From: Candidatus Gastranaerophilales bacterium
GTDB lineage: Bacteria; Cyanobacteriota; Vampirovibrionia; Gastranaerophilales; Gastranaerophilaceae
NCBI GenBank assembly: GCA_944324305.1
Contig: CALUVV010000010.1
Span: 1-64,000, forward strand
Length of the DNA: 64,000 nt
Direction: 5' to 3'
Part shown: positions 16,527 through 25,853 of the stretch, piece after piece
Layout of the letters: each line of letters begins with the position of its first letter
Numbering within the stretch: the first letter of the stretch is position 1
Notes under the pieces: generated by a model
Told to the model about the DNA's origin: nothing
Seen by the model: the letters and a program-made list of their open reading frames with translations, nothing else
Database searches by the model: none
Position numbers and translations under genes: made by a program

Positions 16527-18796
16527 TTATTTTATTTTTGCTTCAAGTTTTTCTATTCTTGCTTCAAGTTCATTAATCCGTTTTTCTTGTGCCTGATATT
16601 TTAAATCAAGTTCTTTGATTGCATTTATCATGGCAAAGAACATATCTTCAAAACGAATTGTTAAAAAGCCGTCCGTACCTTTTTTAACTGCGTCGGGAAA
16701 TACTTTTTGCAAATCCTGAGCGATTACACCGACATGAGGTGTTTTAGTTTCGTCCTTTTTAAAGGTATAATTAAATACCTTGAGGTCGCGAATTTTATCT
16801 AAACCTGATGTAAATTCATTCCCGACATATTTTAAACGACGGTCGGAAAAAGGGGAAGAAGGAGGGAAACCGGGACGGGTTTCATTATATAATTCCACCT
16901 GGTTCTTCCAAGTTTTTGAGCGGAAAAAACCGATGGCATCACCATGCCCGGATTTTCCACCGACTTGGGTCCAGGTAAAGCCGTTTACAACCAAATCAGC
17001 ATTTAAAAAAGCTACTGCATAATTTCCTTTTTTATGTAATTCAAGAATACCGTTTGTACTTATATCTGTTGAACCAGAAGTGAAGTGACCTCCTGAGCCA
17101 AAATATAAACTTTCTGTTGAAGTATCTGAACGCTGCGCCGAATCGCTGGGGCCGGAATGGTTACCGATACAAACCTTATTACTTCCCGTTACCATTCCAC
17201 AAGCAGCTGTTCCGATAGCAATATTATCATCTCCATAAATATTTGCATTCAATGCTCCTGCACCGATGGCAATATTATGGTCACCGGTTGTAACATTACC
17301 CATTACACTCGAAATTACATCAATGCCGTCGCCGTTTTCAGAATATTCTCCGCCGATACCGACATTTTCCGAACCGGTTGTTATCTTATACCCCGCGGCT
17401 TTACCTATCATAACATTACCGCGGCCGCTTGTTACGCTATACATACTGTGAGCACCGATTGCGGTATTCTCTTCGCCTGTTTTATTATTGTACATACTCA
17501 AATAACCGATGGCTACATTATCCTCTATAAAAGATGAATTAGTACTGCTGGATGCTGCACCGCTGCTGTATAATGCTTGATAACCAACAGCTACATTTTG
17601 AGAGCCGCGTTTATTACTTGCTAATGCATTGTAGCCGACCCCTACGTTTGTATTTCCTGATGTATTATTTAACATTGAATAAGCTCCGAGAGCTGTGTTA
17701 TAGCTGCCGGTATTGTTCTGGGTTAACGTTTCATTACCGAAAGCCGAATTACCGGAACCTGATGTATTAGAATAAAGAGAACTGTTGCCAACAGAAGTAT
17801 TATAATCCCCGTTTGTGTTGTTATATAAAGAATTATAACCTGTTCCCAAATTATAATTACCTGTAGTATTACTGTGCAAAGCTCCTGTACCGATACCTGT
17901 ATTATATTTACCTGTGGTATTGTAATATAAAGCAGGTGCACCTAAACCTATATTATATGAACCGGTGGTATTTCTATAAAGAGTATTCTGGCCCAAGGCT
18001 ATATTATAATCTCCGTTTGTGTTTGAATATAACGGATTGCTTCCCAAAGCTAAATTGTATCTGCCGGCAGTATTAGAATATAAAGCTTGTGAACCTATAG
18101 CCACATTACGTTCTCCGGTCGTATTTAAGCGCAGTGACTGATTTCCTAATGCAACATTACTGCTTCCTCTTGTATTATTTAATAAAGTTTCTGTTCCTGC
18201 AGCAATGTTATTTTCCCCGCTGGTGTTAGAACGTAATGCTTCATTTCCTAAAGCTATATTATTGCTGCCGCTGGTATTACTGAGCAAAGTATTTGAACCT
18301 GCAGCAATATTTTTTTCTCCTGAGGTATTCGAACGCAAACTTTCATAACCAATGGCAATATTGTTTTGACCTGTATTATTAGCAATGTTTATATCACTGT
18401 TTCCTAATAATACATTATTACTGCTGTCCATGTATAAACGGCCGACAGTGGTATTATCACGTTTAAAAGATAAATGAAAAGGTAAAGAAGAACTTGAGTT
18501 AATAATTAAACGAGCTTTATCATCTGTTTCAAGTGCATTTGGCTGGCCTATCATGGCTATCTGGCTTTCGCCAGCACCAAAATAAGCATCGGATAAATTC
18601 TCGGGGGAATAACGCCAGGGAGACGAACTGTCAGCTTTACTACGGGTTGTCATGACGGGAGCCATGGCAGCTAAAATTATGCTCATTATGAGCATGACGA
18701 CCATCATTTCTGCCAGAGTGAATGCTGTAAAACCTTGACTACAGCGGCTTAGTCTGCCCCCCCCCCGAAATTAAGATTAATAAATATTTTTTTCAT
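16527..18796 (-). CDS. Pilin-leader, head-repeat, S74-chaperone surface protein; phase-variable, OFF here
   Basis: A start at 18796 (ribosome binding site AAAGGAG) reads MKKIFINLNF and then a 10-G tract. At n=10 it stops at TAA after two more codons. One more G would join it to the prepilin motif GFTAFTLAEMMVV and a 726-residue body starting at 18707. The body has a hydrophobic pilin helix, then about 16 head-like units of 17 residues (SNTSGSNNIALGNEALR). An S74 intramolecular chaperone closes the protein (SDRRLKYVG, with Ser-Lys autoproteolysis residues) and ends in a coiled coil. In phage tail spikes S74 directs trimer folding and is then cleaved off. A cell-surface adhesin is inferred. Confidence 0.75.
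18757..18766 (-). repeat. G10 homopolymer tract (phase-variation site)
   Basis: There are ten C on the plus strand, which is ten G in the coding direction, 30 nt after the start codon. Frame arithmetic gives a full-length product only at n=8 or 11 (n = 2 mod 3). The downstream bases CAGACTAAGCCGCT closely match those after the tract at 38405. Confidence 0.8.
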
Positions 18797-18860
18797 ACTT
18801 TCACTCCTTTTTTTATAATTATAAACGATTTTTAATATTTTTCAAGTAGCAATTATGATT

Positions 18861-19637
18861 TTATTTAATTCCCCACTTCTCCTGCAGTCTGTTTAATCGT
18901 CCTGTACTTTGGAGATTTTGTAAAATATAATTTACCTTTGCCATAAGTCTTTCAGTTCCGTCTTCTTTTCTGAAGGCTATTGCATAAGGTTCTTTCGAAT
19001 AGCGTTTTGGCAACAATTTAACCGATTTGTCTTTTACCGCAAAACCCAAAAGCACTGTATCATCCGCAACTATGCCGTCTGCTTTATTTTCCTTTAATGC
19101 TCTGTATGCGTCATTATAATTTCTGTAACCTATAACTGTAACTTCAGGAACATTTGAACGAAGATTTTTTTCACCGGTTGAACCGAATACAATTATCAGT
19201 TTTTTGCCTTGAAAATCGCTTAAAGTTTTTGCTTTGCTTGAACTGTTAACAAGTATTGCCTGCCCCGCAATATAGTAAGGTACGGAAAAATTCAAAATTT
19301 GCTGTCTTTGATTTGTAATTGACATTGTTGCGATTAAAAAATCAACTTCGGCCGAACTCAGTTTCATTATACGATTAGATGCGGTAACTGGTACAAACTC
19401 AACTTTATTTCCGTCACCGAGAATTCCTTCTGCAATAATTCTTGCGAGGTCTATATCATAACCTGTTAAATTACCTTTATTATCTTTAAAACCGAAAGGT
19501 GCAGCATCGTCACGCACCCCGACAATTAATTTGCCGCGTCTGGTAATATTTGCAAAGTCATCATTTATAACCTCTTTCTTACCGCAGCCTGAAAATAATA
19601 ACAAACAACAAAATAATAATAGGATTATCTTTTTCAT
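18861..19637 (-). CDS. Polar amino-acid ABC transporter substrate-binding lipoprotein
   Basis: This 258-residue protein of family 3 extracellular solute-binding proteins captures a polar amino acid for an ABC importer. The lipoprotein signal peptide ends FSGCGKK, with Cys 19 lipidated. The family signature is clear: GKLIVGVRDDAAPFGF near residue 36, GYDIDLARIIAE near 58, and FSVPYYIAGQAILV near 117. No permease or ATPase gene is adjacent, so it is an orphan binding protein here. The bound amino acid cannot be told from sequence. It separates two S74 pilin-like genes. Confidence 0.88.
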   Translation of the reverse strand: MKKIILLLFCCLLLFSGCGKKEVINDDFANITRRGKLIVGVRDDAAPFGFKDNKGNLTGYDIDLARIIAEGILGDGNKVEFVPVTASNRIMKLSSAEVDFLIATMSITNQRQQILNFSVPYYIAGQAILVNSSSKAKTLSDFQGKKLIIVFGSTGEKNLRSNVPEVTVIGYRNYNDAYRALKENKADGIVADDTVLLGFAVKDKSVKLLPKRYSKEPYAIAFRKEDGTERLMAKVNYILQNLQSTGRLNRLQEKWGIK

Positions 19638-19656
19638 AATAAAGATATAATACTTT

Positions 19657-19690
19657 AAAAAAAACAGCCGAGCAAGAAGACCCGACTATT
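19657..19690 (-). terminator. Terminator of the second S74 gene
   Basis: On the minus strand, AGTCGGG and CTCGGCT form a 7-bp stem (two G-U pairs) followed by eight T. It lies just after the stop at 19697 and differs from the conserved 50-bp terminator of the other two S74 genes. Confidence 0.65.
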
Positions 19691-19696
19691 TTTAAT

Positions 19697-21841
19697 TTAT
19701 TTAAGTTTTGCTTCAAGCTTTTCTATACGGGCTTCAAGCTCATTAATCCGTTTTTCCTGTGCCTGATATTTTAAATCAAGTTCTTTGATTGCATTAATCA
19801 TGGCATAAAACATATCTTCCATACGGATTATTAAAAAGCCGTCTGTGCCTTTTTTAACGGCATCAGGAAATATTTTCTGCAAATCCTGTGCAACAACACC
19901 AACATGAGGGGTTTTGGTTTTGTCTTTTTTCAAAGTATAGTTAAATACTTTCAATTGACGAATTTTATCCAAACCGGAGGTAAATTCTTTACCTATGTAT
20001 TTTAGACGTTTATCTGAAAAAGTAAAAGGATTACCGCTGTTAGGAGATTTAAAATAGCCGCGTGATGCGCTTCCAAATTCACCGCTTACCTGGTTTGACG
20101 AGCCGTTCCAATCCATATTTATAGGTTCTAATTGTCCGCCGGTACGGCCGATACCGTTTACACCACCTTCACCGTCAAATGATCGGTCATCTACCCATGC
20201 CATTGAAGTTACAATACCGCCTTTTACAATCAGTGCTCCGTTAACTACAACAGTAGCAGGTGCAATTGTTCGTCCTCCTGACATTACATAGTTCCAGCCT
20301 ATGCCGTTATGAATTTCCAAAGGTGCGGCACCATCGTTATATGCTGATCGGCTTCCGATAAATATTCTTTCAACACTGTCACTTGCCCAACTGTCACCGC
20401 TTTTAGGACCCGAATTAGCACCTATACAAATTTTATTGGCACCGGTAGCATATTTACAGGCATTGTAACCGATAGCAACGGTATTGCCAGCTATTGCTTT
20501 AGCTCCTGCACCTATAGCCGTACTGCCAACGCCGCCGGCTTGAGAAGAAACTGCTATGGATGTACTGTCGAATCCACTGGCATTAGCAGATGGACCAATT
20601 GCAAGGTTATCACCACCACTGGCACTAGCAGAATAACCTATAGCCATGTCAAGTAACGCATCGGCTTTTGAGTGATTTCCAATAGCCATTGTAAATAAAT
20701 CAGAAGCATTAGTTTGATAACCTATTGCTAATGTTTCCTTAGCTCCTGCAGTTGATAAAGAACCCAGACTTACGCTGTAGTCACCTGTTGTTATAGCACC
20801 ATCCCCAATTGCCACTGATTCTTCACCTGAAGATGTTGTTGTTCTTCCACTTGCAGCACTTCCTATAGCTACCGCACTTTCTCCACTTGCTGTAACATTA
20901 TTACCTATAGCTATACTATCATTATCTTCGGCACTTGATGATAAGCCAATTGCTACAGAAGAATCACCGCTTGCATTAGAAGATGCCCCCAAAGCTACAG
21001 AACCTGTGCCCCCTGCATATGAAGAAAAGCCGACAGCAGTTGTATTTGTAAAATCTGTTAACGTTGTTGTTTTATAATTTGAATTGGCTCCGATGGCTAC
21101 GTTGCCGTCGCCATTACCGTACCATAAAGAATTTGTTCCGACGGCGACATTGTTTTGACCGCTGCCTTCAGACATGGCATCGCCGCCAATTATGGTATTG
21201 CTGCCACCGGTGCCCAATTGATAGGCGTTTCTCCCTACAACTGTATTCCAGCTGCTGTTAGCTCTGGTTAAAGAATCATCTCCTACAGCAACATTATTAT
21301 TGCCGTCAATATTACCCGTTAATGTTGTTCCTATTCCGATGTTATTACCGCCGCTGGTTGTTGATAACATTGCATTATCACCAATCGCAATGTTACTGCC
21401 GCCGCTGGTGACCTGAGTTAAATTATTCGGGCCGATACTGATATTATTACCACCACCGTTTAAATGATCCATACTACCGCTGCCTAAGATGAGATTTGTA
21501 TCTATAAATTGTAAGCGACCCAAGGTCGTATTATCTCGTTTAAAGGACAAATGAACGGGCAAGGAAGAACTTGCGTTTAATATTAAACGAGCGGCATCAT
21601 CGGTTTCCAATTTATTAGGCTGGCCGATTAGTGCGATCTGGCTTTCACCTGCGCCGAAATAGGCGTCGGATAAGTTCTCCGGGGAATAACGCCACGGAGA
21701 AGAACTGTCCGCTTTACTACGGGTTGTCATGACAGGGGCCATAGCAGCCAAAATTATGCTCATTATAAGCATGACGACCATCATTTCTGCCAGAGTAAAT
21801 GCAGAATAATACCTTTGCGGCAGTTTACAATATTTCCTCAT
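19697..21841 (-). CDS. Pilin-leader, YadA-head-like, S74-chaperone surface protein (in frame)
   Basis: This 714-residue protein is the only member of the family here with an intact leader: MRKYCKLPQRYYSA, then FTLAEMMVV at the prepilin cleavage site. AAAGGG precedes the ATG and no G tract is present. The middle part has YadA-like head repeats of about 14 residues (SVAIGLSSSAEDN type), which build left-handed beta-rolls in trimeric adhesins. The C-terminus is an S74 chaperone (FSDKRLKYIG) with a coiled-coil tail. It is close in sequence to the protein at 38321-40536. Anchoring by the pilin helix and trimeric display are inferred. Confidence 0.82.
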   Translation of the reverse strand: MRKYCKLPQRYYSAFTLAEMMVVMLIMSIILAAMAPVMTTRSKADSSSPWRYSPENLSDAYFGAGESQIALIGQPNKLETDDAARLILNASSSLPVHLSFKRDNTTLGRLQFIDTNLILGSGSMDHLNGGGNNISIGPNNLTQVTSGGSNIAIGDNAMLSTTSGGNNIGIGTTLTGNIDGNNNVAVGDDSLTRANSSWNTVVGRNAYQLGTGGSNTIIGGDAMSEGSGQNNVAVGTNSLWYGNGDGNVAIGANSNYKTTTLTDFTNTTAVGFSSYAGGTGSVALGASSNASGDSSVAIGLSSSAEDNDSIAIGNNVTASGESAVAIGSAASGRTTTSSGEESVAIGDGAITTGDYSVSLGSLSTAGAKETLAIGYQTNASDLFTMAIGNHSKADALLDMAIGYSASASGGDNLAIGPSANASGFDSTSIAVSSQAGGVGSTAIGAGAKAIAGNTVAIGYNACKYATGANKICIGANSGPKSGDSWASDSVERIFIGSRSAYNDGAAPLEIHNGIGWNYVMSGGRTIAPATVVVNGALIVKGGIVTSMAWVDDRSFDGEGGVNGIGRTGGQLEPINMDWNGSSNQVSGEFGSASRGYFKSPNSGNPFTFSDKRLKYIGKEFTSGLDKIRQLKVFNYTLKKDKTKTPHVGVVAQDLQKIFPDAVKKGTDGFLIIRMEDMFYAMINAIKELDLKYQAQEKRINELEARIEKLEAKLK

Positions 21842-22130
21842 AAGTTACCCTTTCTCAATACAGAAAACTAACTATTTTTTTTTACAAAAATAGCCGACTG
21901 CATTTTTATATTTTATTCTTTCATTCCTTGTAATACCATTATAACCTTTTTTTTAAATTTTGCAACATATATATTTACATTATATGTCTCCGTAATCAAA
22001 TAGCCCGACCGAATAACCGCTTACGGTAATGTTTATAAAGAAGAATAAAGTACATAATCTAGTATTAGTTTGTTTTTTAAAAATATTTTTGGGGTTTTTA
22101 GTAAAAAGCCCATAACACAAGGAGGTAAAA
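21842..22130 (+). promoter_or_regulatory. Long upstream region of the SLH protein
   Basis: These 289 bp contain no gene. They are AT-rich, with an inverted motif CATTACCGTAA/TTACGGAGA area near 21980-22040 and A/T runs at 22073-22095. AAGGAGG lies 5 nt before the ATG at 22131. Such a long leader is usual for abundant envelope proteins, but no clear -35/-10 pair can be chosen. Confidence 0.3.
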
Positions 22131-24185
22131 ATGACTATTAAAAAACTTACTGTGGCAGCTGCAATTGCCGTTGGAATAGCAACGTGTTCCTTGAATCAAG
22201 CAATGGCGGCTTGTCCTTGCGAAGTACCGGAGACACCGGCACCTTGCGCTGAACCCTTACCTGTAGTAACAGGTCCTGCATGTCCGTGTGAGACTGCAAA
22301 ACCGAACACTTGTACAAAGTGCAAAAAAGCATTACCTGACTGTGACTGCCAGAAGCCGGACCCGTGCGAAGATCCGTGCAAAGATCCGTGCGACCCGTGC
22401 GAAACACAGAAAAAATCAGACTGCGGATGTCCTGATGAAATAAGCTGCGACCAACCGCCAGAACCTGCATGTGCTATTTGCCCTCAAACAGGTAAACCCG
22501 ACAGAAAAGATATGAAACAAGTTTACGGTTACCCGAACGCAATTTACGGAACCAACAACTACGTAGGCCAGCCTGCAAACTCTATCTTTTCAACAGACAC
22601 ACCCTTAGCAGGAACACCGAGAACTTTATCATCAACAGTTAACGGTACAACAGTAGCTTCTCAAGGTCAGGTAACCGGTGCAGCTACCCAAATGCCTTGT
22701 CTTAACGAAGCTCCTACAAGACACAACGGTATTCCTATTGACAGAAATGACAGACTAATGGACGGCAACAATTGCCCGATTGACTTCCAGTCAACAAACT
22801 CAATTGATGCAGTAAGAAAATCTTTCGTTCCTTACGAAATTCCAAACCAAATTATGCAGACAACAGGTGCTGCAGCAAACCTCGGCGGATGTCAGTTTCC
22901 CGACGTCCCAAACGGTTTCTGGGCAGCATGCGACATCGATAAACTAGCTATTAATGACGTAGTGGTAGGTTACCCTGACGGTTATTTCAAACCTAACAGA
23001 AATATTTCACGTGCAGAATTCGCAACTATATTAGTTAAAGGCTTCAACCTTGACCAGTGCGATATGCCGCGTGAAGGCTTATTCAAAGACGTTCCGAAAA
23101 GCAACTGGGCAAATGCCGCAATTGCTAAAGCGGTTGATGAAGACCTGTTAAAAGGTTATCCCGACGGAAATTTCAAACCTAACCATCCTGTAACAAGGGT
23201 TGAAGCATTGACAACAATTGCTAAAGGTATGACTTGCGACATCGATGAATGCAAAGCAGACGAAATCTTAAGCAAATACGCAGACGGCTGCTCAATTCCT
23301 AACTGGGCAAAAATTCCGGTTGCAAAATCACTTGAAAGCGGTGCTTTAAAAGATATGCCTAATCCGAACATGATTATGCCTAACAAAGAAGCATCCCGTG
23401 CAGAAGTTGCATCAATGATGCAGACTGTACGTGTAGCACTGGGCTACGACACAAACCCGAAAACAGCTAACAATATATGCCCTGCTTGTCCTGTAAACAA
23501 AAACGCTTTTGTAGAACAGGAAGAAATCGTTAAAATTCCTACATTAAAAGTAAAAATGATTGACCAGTTAACAGCAAAATCATCTCACGTAGGACAATAC
23601 TTCAGAGCTAACACTCTTGAAGACGTAACAATTAACGGTGTAACTTATCCATGCGGTTCTACCGTAACAGGTCAGGTTGTAGAAGTAATCAGACCTTCAG
23701 GCTGTGATAAAGGTGCTTTAAAATTGTCATTCACCGAAATCAAAAGCGGAAAATGCAAAACAAAATTACCGAAACAAATCTTGCAGGCACAGGTTAACAA
23801 ATCAAAACAGGTTAACCCTGTAGCAAGACTGGTAGAAATGCCGTTTACACTTGCCGGTTCGCTAATCGGTGTAACAGGCAGAACAGTCGGCGGTATCATT
23901 ACAAACGTCGGTAACGCCGCAGAAAACGTATCTAACGATGCAGGTTATATGTTAGGGCACGCATTCCAGGGACAATTCGGTGCAGCTGCACGTAACCTCG
24001 GAGACGGCTTATGGGAAACTGTTAAGGCTCCTGTTGACGTAACAAGAACCGCATTATCAGGTACAATGGGCTTATTCCAAACTACAGGCGACGAATTTGC
24101 TTACCTTGTTGACCCGCGCGGATATAAGATATCTGCTGTAAATCCAAGAGAACACATTACTATTGCGTTTGGCTGCAGCGAGTAA
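22131..24185 (+). CDS. SLH-domain envelope protein with Cys/Pro-rich N-terminus
   Basis: This 684-residue exported protein has a signal peptide ending QAMA. A Cys/Pro-rich segment covers about residues 25-125 (repeats such as DPCEDPCKDPCD). Three S-layer-homology domains follow: FPDVPNGFWAACDI (about 256), FKDVPKSNWANAAI (about 322) and a third near 385. Each carries the GYPDGxFKPN/ISRAE-type signature. The C-terminal half includes TVTGQVVEVIRPSGCDKG and a Gly-rich hydrophobic stretch (ITNVGNAAENVSN). SLH domains bind cell-wall polymers, and in cyanobacteria they link the outer membrane to peptidoglycan. Its codon use is less AT-biased than its neighbours, suggesting high expression. No porin barrel is evident. 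Confidence 0.85.
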   Translation: MTIKKLTVAAAIAVGIATCSLNQAMAACPCEVPETPAPCAEPLPVVTGPACPCETAKPNTCTKCKKALPDCDCQKPDPCEDPCKDPCDPCETQKKSDCGCPDEISCDQPPEPACAICPQTGKPDRKDMKQVYGYPNAIYGTNNYVGQPANSIFSTDTPLAGTPRTLSSTVNGTTVASQGQVTGAATQMPCLNEAPTRHNGIPIDRNDRLMDGNNCPIDFQSTNSIDAVRKSFVPYEIPNQIMQTTGAAANLGGCQFPDVPNGFWAACDIDKLAINDVVVGYPDGYFKPNRNISRAEFATILVKGFNLDQCDMPREGLFKDVPKSNWANAAIAKAVDEDLLKGYPDGNFKPNHPVTRVEALTTIAKGMTCDIDECKADEILSKYADGCSIPNWAKIPVAKSLESGALKDMPNPNMIMPNKEASRAEVASMMQTVRVALGYDTNPKTANNICPACPVNKNAFVEQEEIVKIPTLKVKMIDQLTAKSSHVGQYFRANTLEDVTINGVTYPCGSTVTGQVVEVIRPSGCDKGALKLSFTEIKSGKCKTKLPKQILQAQVNKSKQVNPVARLVEMPFTLAGSLIGVTGRTVGGIITNVGNAAENVSNDAGYMLGHAFQGQFGAAARNLGDGLWETVKAPVDVTRTALSGTMGLFQTTGDEFAYLVDPRGYKISAVNPREHITIAFGCSE

Positions 24186-24242
24186 CCTCATAATCAGCTG
24201 AACACCATTAAAACAAACAGTAATTAATTTGTTCGAAGCCTG

Positions 24243-24283
24243 AGAAAACCGGTATCTGAATAAGATGCCGGTTTTCTGTTTTT
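24243..24283 (+). terminator. Terminator after the SLH gene
   Basis: AGAAAACCGGTATCT and AGATGCCGGTTTTCT form a stem of about 15 bp with a 5-nt loop and are followed by T-rich sequence. It also faces the end of the convergent MFS gene. Confidence 0.85.
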
Positions 24284-24296
24284 ATTATATTCTTAA

Positions 24297-25847
24297 TTAT
24301 GCTTTCTTCAGTTTCTTCATCAAAAGAAGCAGAGGGATTACCGCAAAGCACAAAGCACCGAATATTCTAAATGAATCTATAAATGCCCATAAAGTTGATT
24401 GCTTTATAAGCTGTCCGTAATACGAATATTGTGCCATATACTGCGCAACCGAATGTTCGGCATAACCTGCAAGAGCAGCCGCTGTCGATTGTACTCTTTC
24501 TATAAAAGCAGGATTTAACTCGCTTGTCTTGCCGACCATCATATACTGGTGAACCTGTGCAAATCTTGTCAGCATTGTTGCTACAAGTGATGTCCCGATT
24601 GCACTTCCGATATTTTTCAAAAGGTTTTGAATACCTGTTGCGTTTGTCATCTGCTCGTTTCTCAATGTATCAACTGATAAATTCATAATCGGAACCATAG
24701 AAAGCCCCATACCGATACCCATTACAAAGTTAGGAATTGCAATATTCATATTTGAAATCTGTAAGTTTAATGAACCGAATATCAATGTTGAGCCGCCAAG
24801 TAAACTTAAACCTACAGCAACAAGAATTCTGTTATCAATTCTATTTGACAATGTTGCAGTCATAAGCATCGCTGTCATACTGCCTAAGCCTCTCGGCATC
24901 ATTGTTGCACCGCTTAAAAATGCCGTATATCCGAGCATACTCTGCAAAAATTGTGGAAGAATTGCAAGAGATGCATATAATACAGCCTGAATTACAACGG
25001 AAATTATTGTTCCTGCCGAAAAGTTTCTGTCTTTGAATACTGATAAATCTATCAAAGAATGTTTATTGGTAATCTGTGAATGGAAAAACAAAACACAAGC
25101 AATGCAAGAAACAGCAAAAGTCCAGCAAATCCATGTTGCATTAAACCAATCCGCGTTGTTGCCTTTATCAAGAACGGTTTGAAGCGTCACAAGCCAGATT
25201 GTAAGAAAGAAAAAGCCTTTTCCGTCTATTTTAACATTTTTCTGTTTTTTCGCATACGGCGGATCTTCGACGAGTTTTTGGGAAAGCAAAGCAGCCAGAC
25301 AGCCGAAAGGAACGTTTATATAAAAAATCCACGGCCATGTCCAGTTATCCGTAATCCAGCCGCCTAAAACAGGACCGATAATAGGAGCAAGGATTACGCC
25401 CATACCGAAAACGGACATCGCAATTCCGCGCTTTTCTTTCGGAAAGCTTTCAATAATTATAGCCTGCGAAATAGGCAGGATTCCGCCGCCGCCAAACCCT
25501 TGCAGAACACGCGCGAATATCATAAATTCAATATTTTTCGCCATACCGCAAAGCATTGACGCTATTGTAAATGTTAAAATACTTATTATAAAAAAGTTTT
25601 TACGTCCGAAAACTTTACTGAAAAAGTCAACCGCAGGGATTACGATACCCGCGGCAATCAAATAGCTTGTTAAAATCCACATTGACTCGTCGCGCGTCGC
25701 AGAAAAGCTGCCCGCCATATGAGGCAATGCTACGTTTCCGATTGTTCCGTCAAGTACATAAATGAATACCGAAAGCATTACGGGTATAATCATTATCCAC
25801 GGATTGACTGATGGGGTCCATTGTTCTTTTATTTCCTGATTTGACAT
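24297..25847 (-). CDS. DHA2-family MFS multidrug efflux transporter (EmrB-like), second copy
   Basis: This 516-residue inner-membrane drug/proton antiporter has the 14-helix DHA2 plan. The motifs of the family are present: LDGTIGNVALPHMAGS in helix 1, GFGGGGILPISQAI, and motif C GPVLGGWITDNWTWPWIF. It starts 6 bp after the stop of the very similar gene upstream and is the last gene of the marR-emrA-emrB-type operon. The two MFS proteins may be alternative partners for the same EmrA-like adaptor. Substrates are unknown. Confidence 0.88.
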   Translation of the reverse strand: MSNQEIKEQWTPSVNPWIMIIPVMLSVFIYVLDGTIGNVALPHMAGSFSATRDESMWILTSYLIAAGIVIPAVDFFSKVFGRKNFFIISILTFTIASMLCGMAKNIEFMIFARVLQGFGGGGILPISQAIIIESFPKEKRGIAMSVFGMGVILAPIIGPVLGGWITDNWTWPWIFYINVPFGCLAALLSQKLVEDPPYAKKQKNVKIDGKGFFFLTIWLVTLQTVLDKGNNADWFNATWICWTFAVSCIACVLFFHSQITNKHSLIDLSVFKDRNFSAGTIISVVIQAVLYASLAILPQFLQSMLGYTAFLSGATMMPRGLGSMTAMLMTATLSNRIDNRILVAVGLSLLGGSTLIFGSLNLQISNMNIAIPNFVMGIGMGLSMVPIMNLSVDTLRNEQMTNATGIQNLLKNIGSAIGTSLVATMLTRFAQVHQYMMVGKTSELNPAFIERVQSTAAALAGYAEHSVAQYMAQYSYYGQLIKQSTLWAFIDSFRIFGALCFAVIPLLLLMKKLKKA

Positions 25848-25853
25848 ATATCT

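Noticed and set aside
17157-17537. Plus-strand frame inside the first S74 gene
   Set aside because: It is an antisense shadow of the repeat region; its regularity only reflects the 51-bp repeat of the real gene.
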